A DNA stretch of 64,000 nt, taken from contig JAOEIQ010000003.1 of the NCBI GenBank assembly GCA_026162565.1, positions 62,001 to 126,000 on the forward strand, given 5' to 3'. Each line of letters opens with the position of its first letter. Position 1 is the first letter of the stretch. The notes below the pieces were generated by a model. It was not told the DNA's origin and did no database searches. It saw only the letters and a program-made list of their open reading frames with translations. The translations under genes and the position numbers were made by a program. The stretch is from Flavobacteriaceae bacterium NBU2973. Its GTDB lineage: Bacteria > Bacteroidota > Bacteroidia > Flavobacteriales > Flavobacteriaceae. This document shows positions 21,825 to 29,763 of this stretch, piece after piece.

Positions 21825-21856
21825 GCAAAACTCCCAAAGAAATTTGGGAGTTTTGC
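21825..21856. terminator. Perfect 14-bp hairpin terminator
   Basis: GCAAAACTCCCAAA, loop GAAA, TTTGGGAGTTTTGC; follows the plus-strand lipoprotein stop by two bases. The U-run is inside the stem. The CTCCCAAA core recurs in the terminator at 27064. Confidence 0.8.
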
Positions 21857-21973
21857 TATTAAAATTATAAATACTTTACTTTCTTTTAAAAGTAATATTT
21901 TTTGCCCCATCATTTGATAAAGAATAAATTTGAGTAAAAATCAAATATTTAAACTCCTATAAAATGTGCTTTT

Positions 21974-23011
21974 TTAAGGATTATTAAATGTTGGATATTT
22001 ACGAATAACATTTACAGCATCATCAAAGGAATGTATTCCATTTTCAACTCCATCATAATAATAATTCCAAAACAAATATTTAATGTGTAGTTCATCTCTC
22101 GCAAATAAAAAAATATCTTCCATGGTTAAATAACCTTCTTCATGGATTGGTTCTTCTTCTGATAATCGAATATCATTTTTATGATGATAATAAGAGTCAT
22201 CTTGAGCAGAACAAAAGAGTTTTAATTTGTCTTTATAATTTTCATAGATTTTATATGTTTTTCCTAGCCATTTTCTATGGGGCAGAATGTCTGATCCTCC
22301 CATAATTATATTTTTTCTAAATGATATTGAATCAGCAATCTGTTTGATGATTTCATTGCTTCCTTGTATTCCATTTTGATACCAGAAAACATTACTCTTT
22401 GTGAAAGACATGCCAAAATTATTTAATATTGAGAGAAGTGCATCACGATATTTTTCACTAGAATAGTTGTATTTTAAAAGTACATTTTTTGGAATGCTTA
22501 AAGAAGTTTCTTGTATTGCAATGCCTTCAAAATTTGGATGATCATTGAATTGATCTGCGATAGCATTTCCAATCGCAATAAATCGCTTAACAAATTCTGG
22601 ATGCCAACGAATTGGATTAAAACCTCCACCTCTTTTTTTCCATTCATGTTCCTTTAAATATTTGGGTAATGCTCCTTTTTTCCAATATGCTTTATCAATT
22701 AGAAATACAATCAGCTGTTTATTATGCTTTGAACAGTAATCAAGATCTTGCTTAATGAAAGAAAAATCATATTCATCTTTTTCAGGTTCTAGAGTACGCC
22801 AGAAGTATTTTTTATTTACTCCTTGTAAAGTTGAATCATCTAAATGCTTTATTTTTGATAATTCAAAAAATGGACTTACAGATACATAATGACCAGGATT
22901 ATACTTGACTTCTGAAGTCATTACTTTCTTATCAACTTTGCAGGATGAATAAGAAAATATTAGCGTAATTAAAAATAGGGATTTAGCTATTTTTTTTAAA
23001 ACAAACATCAT
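21974..23011 (-). CDS. Glycoside-hydrolase-like (TIM-barrel) lipoprotein
   Basis: A 345-residue lipoprotein (SYSSC, Cys24). Features like beta-galactosidase/endoglucanase barrels: FWRTLEPEKDEYDFSFIKQDLDYC, KQLIVFLIDKAYWKK, a candidate acid/base Glu in FEGIAIQETS (about 165-174) and LFWNYYYDGVENG near the end. I cannot assign a GH family. It is the last gene of the minus-strand run that begins with the ECF sigma factor, one base after the serine hydrolase gene. Confidence 0.55.
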   Translation of the reverse strand: MMFVLKKIAKSLFLITLIFSYSSCKVDKKVMTSEVKYNPGHYVSVSPFFELSKIKHLDDSTLQGVNKKYFWRTLEPEKDEYDFSFIKQDLDYCSKHNKQLIVFLIDKAYWKKGALPKYLKEHEWKKRGGGFNPIRWHPEFVKRFIAIGNAIADQFNDHPNFEGIAIQETSLSIPKNVLLKYNYSSEKYRDALLSILNNFGMSFTKSNVFWYQNGIQGSNEIIKQIADSISFRKNIIMGGSDILPHRKWLGKTYKIYENYKDKLKLFCSAQDDSYYHHKNDIRLSEEEPIHEEGYLTMEDIFLFARDELHIKYLFWNYYYDGVENGIHSFDDAVNVIRKYPTFNNP

Positions 23012-23012
23012 T

Positions 23013-24707
23013 TTACTCTTTTTTAAAAATAATGCTCTTTATACTTTCATTCGATACTTCAAACTGAATAACTTTTCCTGAATTATTTCGTTTAAATCTA
23101 ATATTGGAAAAATTTCTGTTTTGAGAACTAAAATATGCCTCATTTATCTGTTCAATCTTTATATCATCTAACTTTTGGTGTGTTAAATACAGTCCATTTT
23201 CTTTTTTTACCAACTCATATTGTGTTTTTAATTCATCATTATAATAGCTTCCTAAATAATCTGAAGGGTTTGTTTTATTAACTTTCATATTCCAATACCA
23301 CATAATGTCTGGTATTCTAATCTCAACTACTGGCTCATTATAATCATTTTCTCTAAAATTTACAGATATATCATAAATGCTTCCCTTGACTTTAAAATTA
23401 CTTTTCCCAATAGGATGTAATTTAAGAGTTTCTGATAAAACGCTTCCTTTTAAATAAAGAGTATCGTTTTCAAGTTTAACTTCTGTGTAACCTTTAGTCT
23501 CCCTATTAAAATAAGTGCCCTCAAACTTTTTCATGTCAGCATTTGTGAGGTGTGTAAAGATACCCTCATCATACTGAAATATTTCACCTTTACTGGTATT
23601 ATTCTCTTCTTTAGGCTTTTTATCTTTTAAATAATAATTGACAAGCTGAAATGTTTCTTTGGATGAGTTAACATATGATGCATTGGCAAAAAGACTAAAT
23701 TGATAACCAAGATCAGGAAATCTCACAAAATAAGAACGATATCCTGCATCAGATCCTGAATGATATATATTTTCATAACCATAATGATTTGCAATAAATT
23801 GGCCTTTTGCATAGCTTGAAGTTGATCCATCATTTTTAGTAGCATTTTCTCTCATAGACTTGAAAATTTTTTTATTCCCAATAGTCATTTTCTTAAAATT
23901 GATTGCCCATTTATTGAAGTCTTCTATAGTTGTAAATAAACTTGTAGGTCCTACAGTTGCAAAATTTAAATTACTTTTTTTAAGTTTATCGCCTACTTTT
24001 TTATAGGAATAAGCTCTATTAGTCATCATTTCTTCATGATCATCATAAAAAAAGCTATCATTCATTTGCAACGGCTCAAATATGGTTTGCTGTGCGTAAT
24101 TAGCAAATGACATTTTGGTAATTCTTTCTATAATAATGGCCAACAAGGTATATCCAGAATTAGAGTATTCAAAACTATCTCCAGGTGAAAAATTAAGACT
24201 CTTTTGATTTACTATGAGCTTAAAAATTTGTTCAGTTTTAATAACATCATCTAATCGCCAACCCGCTATTTCTAGTAACCTCCATTGGTCTTTTATTCCA
24301 CTAGAATGAGTTAATAAATGATTAATAGTTATTTTCTTACCATAATTAGGTAATTCAGGAATATATGTTCTTACATCATCACTTATAGACAATAAGCCTT
24401 CTTCTTCAAGTTTTAAAATTAGAAATGCTGTAAACTGCTTTGATAATGACGCTACATGAAACTTCGTTTTCGTTGTGATAGGAACTCCATATTCTAAATT
24501 AGCCATCCCAAAAGCTTTTTGATAAATAACATTATTATCTTTAATTACTGAAACTGCAATACCAGGCGTATCATTATTGTTATATTTTTCAAAAAGAAGG
24601 TCGACATCTGTATTATTTGTATTATTTTGATTTTGACAAAGGGTATTCTGTAATACCACATAATAGCATATTACCAATACTATAAGTTTAATGTGTTTAG
24701 CTTTCAT
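23013..24707 (-). CDS. Serine hydrolase, class C beta-lactamase / DD-peptidase fold
   Basis: A 564-residue exported protein (hydrophobic N-terminus 6-24). The penicillin-binding motifs are all there: SxxK as SLSK (Ser87, Lys90), YxN as YSNSG (about 183), and HxG as HSGSDAG. Residues 40-370 form the beta-lactamase-like domain (PF00144); about 380-564 is a beta-rich C-terminal region of the DUF3471 kind. Family members hydrolyse peptides or esters and many are not lactamases. Between this gene and the adhesin-like gene upstream there are 85 bases without a terminator. Confidence 0.85.
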   Translation of the reverse strand: MKAKHIKLIVLVICYYVVLQNTLCQNQNNTNNTDVDLLFEKYNNNDTPGIAVSVIKDNNVIYQKAFGMANLEYGVPITTKTKFHVASLSKQFTAFLILKLEEEGLLSISDDVRTYIPELPNYGKKITINHLLTHSSGIKDQWRLLEIAGWRLDDVIKTEQIFKLIVNQKSLNFSPGDSFEYSNSGYTLLAIIIERITKMSFANYAQQTIFEPLQMNDSFFYDDHEEMMTNRAYSYKKVGDKLKKSNLNFATVGPTSLFTTIEDFNKWAINFKKMTIGNKKIFKSMRENATKNDGSTSSYAKGQFIANHYGYENIYHSGSDAGYRSYFVRFPDLGYQFSLFANASYVNSSKETFQLVNYYLKDKKPKEENNTSKGEIFQYDEGIFTHLTNADMKKFEGTYFNRETKGYTEVKLENDTLYLKGSVLSETLKLHPIGKSNFKVKGSIYDISVNFRENDYNEPVVEIRIPDIMWYWNMKVNKTNPSDYLGSYYNDELKTQYELVKKENGLYLTHQKLDDIKIEQINEAYFSSQNRNFSNIRFKRNNSGKVIQFEVSNESIKSIIFKKE

Positions 24708-24792
24708 ATATAATTTAGATTAAATTTAGGATGTTCTTTTCCTCTAGAGCTTAAAGCCCCATTGATATAATTATTAAAATGATAAATGTTGA

Positions 24793-25554
24793 TTACTTAA
24801 ATTGCCTCAAATAAATGTTTCCTTTAAGATTTTGTAAATTAATTTCTACACCTCCTTTGTTAAGTACTCCTTTTATATTCCTGTTATTTTTTCTAATATT
24901 ATTTTCATTAATCGCGTTAATGTTAAAATCTGAATAAAACTCACCTCGTGGTGTTTTGGCACTGATGGTCGCAGATGCATCTATAGGCATTGTAATATCA
25001 ATATCTCCATTGTTAGCAATTATGGACATTGGACAGGATTGATTAAGAGTAGAAAAAACAACTTTGATACTACCATTACCGTTCTCTGAAACAATTGGCC
25101 CAGTTATATTAGATAATACAGTATCACCATGATGATTTATGACTTCAATTTCCGCATTAAATCCGTCAATATAAATTTCATTATTTGCTAAACTCTCTAC
25201 TGACATATTAATGTCTTTTGGTAAATAAATAACCAAATTAGATGCCCTGCGTTCACGTAGTCCTGTGACTATTAGAGATGTGCCTTGTTTTAAAACTTCA
25301 ACTCCATAATCAGTATTATTGTTACCTCTCCCAGATATTCTTTTCAGCCCTTTTGATTGTTCTGAATTTATATCTTTATAATTTTCAGAAGCTTTTATAA
25401 GTAAAGTAGAAGTGTCATGCGACTTTATAACTATAGTAGTTTCCGAACTTATAATTACTTTAGTAATTCCTTCTAAAGACATTGAATAGTCTTGTGCCAA
25501 TACTGTTACAGATGTTATTAATAAAATAATACTTACAAATATTTTATTTTTCAT
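24793..25554 (-). CDS. DUF4097-like adhesin/beta-helix domain protein
   Basis: A 253-residue exported protein (signal peptide MKNKIFVSIILLITSVTVLAQ). The rest is short beta-strand repeats as in DUF4097/GIN-type putative adhesins: ITKVIISSETTIVIKSHD, GTSLIVTGLRERRASNLVIYLPKDINMSVE, GNGSIKVVFSTL, NNGDIDITMPIDASATISAKTPRGEFYSD. It starts one base after the anti-sigma gene ends, so it belongs to the sigma operon. In this common gene order it is a likely output or sensor partner of the sigma/anti-sigma pair; that is inference. Confidence 0.75.
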   Translation of the reverse strand: MKNKIFVSIILLITSVTVLAQDYSMSLEGITKVIISSETTIVIKSHDTSTLLIKASENYKDINSEQSKGLKRISGRGNNNTDYGVEVLKQGTSLIVTGLRERRASNLVIYLPKDINMSVESLANNEIYIDGFNAEIEVINHHGDTVLSNITGPIVSENGNGSIKVVFSTLNQSCPMSIIANNGDIDITMPIDASATISAKTPRGEFYSDFNINAINENNIRKNNRNIKGVLNKGGVEINLQNLKGNIYLRQFK

Positions 25555-25555
25555 A

Positions 25556-26344
25556 TTAAATAATTTGTTTTAATTCTGAATTAATCTGGTCTTTAATATA
25601 GGTAGGTGTTTCTGTATTTTGAAGTAGTTTTTTCATAGTTGGAATAGCACGCTTCTCTTCAATATCTACTAAAATCTGAATAAGCTCTATTTGCATATTC
25701 GCATTTTCTTCTATTTCAAGAGCTCTAACTAGCGCTTCTCTAACGTTATTATTTTCTGCAAACTTAGACAAAGCATTTGCTGCTGCTAATCTTACATTAG
25801 TATGTTTATCAGTGTTCATTTTAGCTATAAGAACTTTCAAAATTTCATTATCTGGTTTGGTAATAGTTTTTGCATAACTAACAGCCTGAAGACGTTTACT
25901 AGCCGATTCGTTTTCCATAAGAGATAATGTTGCTATAGTTTGCAGTTCTGTTTTTTCTTGTTTTAAAGTGACTATTTCGTTTGCTTTAGATATATTACTT
26001 TTATAATTACCTAGTAGATAACAAGAAATCATTAATAGTAAGGTTGCAGCCACTTGCAGTATAGACTTAAATACTTTATTTTTTGGCTTTAATACTATTG
26101 ATTTAGACATTCCTAAAACCTCTTTTTCTTTATTTAGCATAACATCAAAAGCCAGTTCTAAATCCTTATCAGGAATCTCTTCCTGAACCTGATTTATAGT
26201 GTTAATGAGGTGAACAAATTCTTGATATGTTTGACTGCAGCTTGAGCAATGTTTGAGATGTTTTTCAAATAGCATTTGTCTTTCTTTATCCATTTTATCA
26301 TACTGATAATCTGTAATAAGGTATTTTACTTCTTTACAATTCAT
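25556..26344 (-). CDS. Anti-sigma factor with zinc finger, one TM and HEAT repeats
   Basis: A 262-residue protein. N-terminal zinc-binding anti-sigma motif: Cys3, His29, Cys33, Cys36 (HLKHCSSC). A single transmembrane segment lies near 88-107 (LQVAATLLLMISCYLLGNY), then a short coiled stretch, then HEAT-type repeats (about 150-262: DKHTNVRLAAANALSKFAENNNVREALVRALE; EKRAIPTMKKLLQ) predicted to be periplasmic. Its first 11 bases overlap the end of the sigma gene, as expected for a co-translated sigma/anti-sigma pair. Confidence 0.88.
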   Translation of the reverse strand: MNCKEVKYLITDYQYDKMDKERQMLFEKHLKHCSSCSQTYQEFVHLINTINQVQEEIPDKDLELAFDVMLNKEKEVLGMSKSIVLKPKNKVFKSILQVAATLLLMISCYLLGNYKSNISKANEIVTLKQEKTELQTIATLSLMENESASKRLQAVSYAKTITKPDNEILKVLIAKMNTDKHTNVRLAAANALSKFAENNNVREALVRALEIEENANMQIELIQILVDIEEKRAIPTMKKLLQNTETPTYIKDQINSELKQII

Positions 26345-26882
26345 GTCGCTCCGTATTTAAAAAATAAGAATCCTTTAATTTCTGCATAGCTCTATGCATT
26401 TTTGTTTTAACTGCTACCAATGTAGAGTTAGTTATTTCGGCTATTTCCTGATATTTCAAACCTTGATATTTACCCATAACAATCAGCTCTCTATCACTAT
26501 GTTTCAATTGATTTAGAGCAAAATTCAATTGTTTAATGTTACCTAAAGGTTCTGATTTATTTTCATCAATTTCGCATCTATACTTTAAGTCTCTGTCATC
26601 TAGTTGTTTGGTTTTATTTAAGATTTTGTAATAATCCTTACAAAGATTTCTTGCTATAGCGTAAATCCAAGACGAAAATTTACTTTGCCTATAGGTTTCT
26701 CTATGTTTTAAAACTTTATAAAAAACGTCTTGTGTTATATCTTTAGAAATGTCTTTATCTCTAGTCATTTGGAAACAGAAATTATAAATTTTAATATGAT
26801 ATCTACGAAACAAATAACGCATCACGTCAAGATCATCTCCTTTAACGAGTTCCATTAACTCTTCGTCAGTTAAATTTTCCAA
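26334..26882 (-). CDS. ECF RNA polymerase sigma factor (sigma-70 family)
   Basis: A 182-residue protein: region 2 (about 20-90: YLFRRYHIKIYNFCFQM, DISKDITQDVFYKV, FSSWIYAIARNLCKDYY) and region 4 (about 125-175: LNQLKHSDRELIVMGKYQGLKYQEIAEITNSTLVAVKTKMHRAMQKLK). The start is TTG: no ATG or GTG occurs upstream in frame, and MENLTDEEL matches how these proteins usually begin; the next Met (residue 10) would trim region 2. It heads a five-gene minus-strand run and is expected to drive it. Confidence 0.9.
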   Translation of the reverse strand: MENLTDEELMELVKGDDLDVMRYLFRRYHIKIYNFCFQMTRDKDISKDITQDVFYKVLKHRETYRQSKFSSWIYAIARNLCKDYYKILNKTKQLDDRDLKYRCEIDENKSEPLGNIKQLNFALNQLKHSDRELIVMGKYQGLKYQEIAEITNSTLVAVKTKMHRAMQKLKDSYFLNTERHEL

Positions 26883-27061
26883 TAGTGAAATTTTTAATCG
26901 CTTTTATATGTAATACTTAAAAAACCAAAAAGGTTACATAAAAAGTGATTTTTTATTTAAAGACTCGGGATTATTGTAGGAGTTACATTTTAAATTAATA
27001 TAAATAGAATATCGCTTTATTTCTATTCGGGAAGTAAAATTGATGACAAATATTGATCTAA

Positions 27062-27097
27062 CAAAAAAACTCCCAAATTGCTTTGGGAGTTTTTTGT
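27062..27097. terminator. Hairpin terminator after the restriction endonuclease gene
   Basis: A-run plus CTCCCAAA, loop TTGC, TTTGGGAG plus T-run: a 14-bp stem that ends the minus-strand restriction-modification operon. The remaining sequence from 26883 to 27061 shows no other feature I can support. Confidence 0.85.
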
Positions 27098-27122
27098 TTA
27101 TATTTTTTAAATATCTAGTGCT

Positions 27123-28136
27123 TTACTCTTTGTAAGGCCCAAGGAATTTGTCTCCATTAAAATGAACCATATGGTCAGGATTATCCGCAATCCATACTTC
27201 AGTTTCCCAAGCAATGTCAGCCATAAATTGGCGAAACTTTGGTCTGTTCAAAAAAGCAGTAACATAAACTATGTCAGCAGTACATTTTTCGGTCAGCTTT
27301 TGAAGTTGAAGCAGCCTTATTTCGCTAATTGGTCCAGAAGAATGAACAGCTTCTATTAAATATAACCAGTTCTTTTCTTTTGAATAAGCAACTACGTCAG
27401 GCAATTCTTCGTGAGATATTTGAAAGAAATTAAGTTCCTCAAGTTTTTTCTCTTCTAAATGAAGATATTTATCAGAAGTGTCTCCAACGTACAGAACTTG
27501 AGCTCCAAATCCATATCTTGGTAAAAAGCCTTCTATTATAGCTTTTTGTAAATCATTGTGTTCACCTGCCGAAAATTGAATTTTTCCACCAGAAGGCAAG
27601 GTTACTTTTACCTTTTTTAATTCTCTTTCTCTTTTTAATTTCTGATTAAGAGGCTCAATATCTTTAAGTTTGTCCTTAACTTTTTTATTCCAATTTTTTG
27701 TTCCGAACTCCTTTACAAGGTTAGCATAAAATGGGTTTATAGAATATCCTCTTGTGGAATCATTCGTTGCAGAATTTGGACTTGAGTGTAATACAATTTC
27801 TGCTACAGTAAAAAGTTTTAGGTCTTTTCTTCTGATGTCATCATAAGAACCAGAACTTATATTTTCATTGAAATTTTGATTTACATAATTTATGACATCT
27901 CTTGTCTTGAGTGAATAATCATCATTTAAATCTTTAATATTCTTAAAATCAGAAAGAGTTTTGACATCACCACAAGCTAAAAATGAAATTGCCATTCTTT
28001 CTAATCTTCTAGGTGTAGAGTCCATTGGAATTCCGAAACTATCTAAAATATGAAGTGTTGTATTTATCAGTTCCTGAACCTGTTTGGTTTTTTGCTTGAA
28101 TGTTTTAGATTTATCTGGACTGATATATTGCTTCAT
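27123..28136 (-). CDS. Type II restriction endonuclease, BsuBI/PstI family
   Basis: With the ATG at 28136 the protein has 337 residues (an in-frame TTG two codons earlier is the alternative). The C-terminal 150 residues match the BsuBI/PstI nuclease family: GAQVLYVGDTSDKYLHLE, the probable catalytic PDVVAY...LYLIEAVHSSGP, TADIVYVTAFLNRPKFRQFMADIAWETEVWIADNPDHMVHFNGDKFLGPY. The N-terminal half (helical, 1-170) is the family's usual leading domain. It cuts unmodified DNA; the family prototypes recognise CTGCAG. The start lies inside the end of the methyltransferase gene (26-base overlap), typical of a translationally coupled system. Confidence 0.92.
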   Translation of the reverse strand: MKQYISPDKSKTFKQKTKQVQELINTTLHILDSFGIPMDSTPRRLERMAISFLACGDVKTLSDFKNIKDLNDDYSLKTRDVINYVNQNFNENISSGSYDDIRRKDLKLFTVAEIVLHSSPNSATNDSTRGYSINPFYANLVKEFGTKNWNKKVKDKLKDIEPLNQKLKRERELKKVKVTLPSGGKIQFSAGEHNDLQKAIIEGFLPRYGFGAQVLYVGDTSDKYLHLEEKKLEELNFFQISHEELPDVVAYSKEKNWLYLIEAVHSSGPISEIRLLQLQKLTEKCTADIVYVTAFLNRPKFRQFMADIAWETEVWIADNPDHMVHFNGDKFLGPYKE

Positions 28137-29136
28137 CCTCAAATAGTTTGAATTGTTCGTTTTCGGTTATTAAATAATTGTACTCAGTAGAAAGGTAGTT
28201 CTTTATATTTGCAGCTAAATGATAAGCAAAATATGGAGCTACTGCATTTCCAATTTGATTGTACTGGTGTGTTTCAGTTCCAATAAAATTAAACCAATCT
28301 GGAAAACTTTGAAGTCGTGCTGCTTCGCGAACAGTTATTCTTCTTCTTCTTCCGTCCTTTAGTCTTACACGGTGCATATCTCCAGTTGCACCAGCAAGAT
28401 TTCTACAAGTTAGAGTTCGTGCAGGTTTGTTTAAATATAAATCTCTTGGATTAATACATTTTGATGCCTTTTCGTATCTAGCAACATATTCGTCCATTGA
28501 CTTTGTGAAGAATTTTGAATTTTCATCAAATTGAAAGGCAAGTTCTCCCAATGCTTCTCCAGCTGTAACTTTTCTATTGATTTTTTTTGGAAGTCTGTTT
28601 ATCTTTTTTGTTCCGAGAACGATTACTCTTTCTCTGTTTTGTGGAACTTCATAATCTTTTGCATTTAACAAAGCATAACTAACATAATAGCCTAACTTTT
28701 CTAACTCTCCAATTACCTCTTTTAAGTACCACTTGTTTTTGTAAAGCATTCCTCGAACATTCTCAAAAAGTAGAACTTCTGGCTCTAATTGACGGATAGC
28801 TGATAAAAAAATTGGAAATCCGTCGCGAGAATCTTTAAGTCCAAGTTGTTTACCTCCAACACTAAACGGTTGACAAGGTGGTCCACCAATTACAATATCA
28901 GCTTTTGGATAAATTGTTTCAGTTGTTAATTTCTCGTTGAAGCATTCTCCAAGCAGGTTTTCATTGTAAGTATTGGTAGCGTTTTCGTCCATTTCATAAC
29001 CAATGGTTTTAAACCCATTGGCTTCAAATCCGATGGAAAGTCCGCCACAACCTGCGAATAAATCAAGTACTGTTTTGTTTAAATCAGTATCAATCCAAGG
29101 CTTTAGTTTATTATTTATTTCTTCCCAATAATGCAT
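28111..29136 (-). CDS. DNA (cytosine-5-)-methyltransferase of a type II system
   Basis: A 341-residue m5C methyltransferase with the motifs in canonical order: I DLFAGCGG (25-32), IV PPCQPF with catalytic Cys88, VI ENVRGM (125-130), VIII QNRERV (166-171), a target-recognition region (about 200-255), IX RTLTCRNLAG and REAARLQSFPDW, X GNAVAPYFA. It methylates its target cytosine to protect it from the neighbouring nuclease. Being upstream in the operon, it is expressed before the nuclease. Base composition is similar to the neighbours, so there is no compositional sign of recent transfer. Confidence 0.95.
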   Translation of the reverse strand: MHYWEEINNKLKPWIDTDLNKTVLDLFAGCGGLSIGFEANGFKTIGYEMDENATNTYNENLLGECFNEKLTTETIYPKADIVIGGPPCQPFSVGGKQLGLKDSRDGFPIFLSAIRQLEPEVLLFENVRGMLYKNKWYLKEVIGELEKLGYYVSYALLNAKDYEVPQNRERVIVLGTKKINRLPKKINRKVTAGEALGELAFQFDENSKFFTKSMDEYVARYEKASKCINPRDLYLNKPARTLTCRNLAGATGDMHRVRLKDGRRRRITVREAARLQSFPDWFNFIGTETHQYNQIGNAVAPYFAYHLAANIKNYLSTEYNYLITENEQFKLFEDEAIYQSR

Positions 29137-29219
29137 TTATCAAAGGTACAAATTTCTAATGTTATTCTGTTTTCTGGTAGTAGGCAAATCAGTGGTAATT
29201 CAATTTTAATCAAGTATTA

Positions 29220-29609
29220 TTAAACATACTTTTTTAAATCCATTTCATTAATAGCGCCATGAGATGCATGAGTAACAGCAACACCATTTTTTATAATAAG
29301 TAATTGTGGTGATTGATGCATTACCTGAAACTTATAACCTACTTCGTTAGATACGTCGCGATAACTCAATAAATCTAGATAATACAAATCTATAGTAGTC
29401 ATATCTAAATCGTAAGCAGCTACAAATTGATTCATAACCATTCTACTAATTCCACAACGTGTGGAGTGCTTAAAAATAACTTGTGTTCTCGTTTTAGATT
29501 TCTCTTCTATAACAGATAATTGCGCTAATGAATTTAAAGGTATCCATGGCAATAGTTTGTCTTCTTTTGGTTCTTTAGAACCACCAAATAATTTATTTAT
29601 AAATCCCAT
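29220..29609 (-). CDS. ytxJ: Bacillithiol system redox-active protein YtxJ
   Basis: A 129-residue thioredoxin-fold protein of the YtxJ family: IFKHSTRCGISRM carries the single active-site cysteine (Cys52, monothiol), DLLSYRDVSNEV, and the cis-Pro segment HQSPQLLIIKNG. It is thought to remove bacillithiol from mixed disulfides (bacilliredoxin-like), implying that this organism makes bacillithiol; the biosynthesis genes are not in the window. Divergent from clpB across a gap full of inverted repeats. Confidence 0.88.
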   Translation of the reverse strand: MGFINKLFGGSKEPKEDKLLPWIPLNSLAQLSVIEEKSKTRTQVIFKHSTRCGISRMVMNQFVAAYDLDMTTIDLYYLDLLSYRDVSNEVGYKFQVMHQSPQLLIIKNGVAVTHASHGAINEMDLKKYV

Positions 29610-29661
29610 AATTTTTTATCTAATAGTCTTTAAGTCGCTATAGTTTTAAAATCTTACAATA

Positions 29662-29734
29662 TGACGAAACGTCACGCTATTAGCGGTAAAAACAGACATT
29701 ATGTCGTTCAATTTCAGTTGGTAAGGTAATTGAA
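29662..29734. promoter_or_regulatory. Cluster of four perfect inverted repeats between ytxJ and clpB
   Basis: TGACG-AAA-CGTCA (29662-29674), directly followed by CGCT-ATT-AGCG (29675-29685), then GACAT-T-ATGTC (29695-29705), then TTCAATT...AATTGAA with a 14-base spacer (29707-29713 and 29728-29734). All arms are perfect. I infer operator or mRNA-structure elements controlling clpB and perhaps ytxJ; no regulator is identified. Confidence 0.5.
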
Positions 29735-29763
29735 ATAGAATAAACAAAAAAGAAAAATAGATT

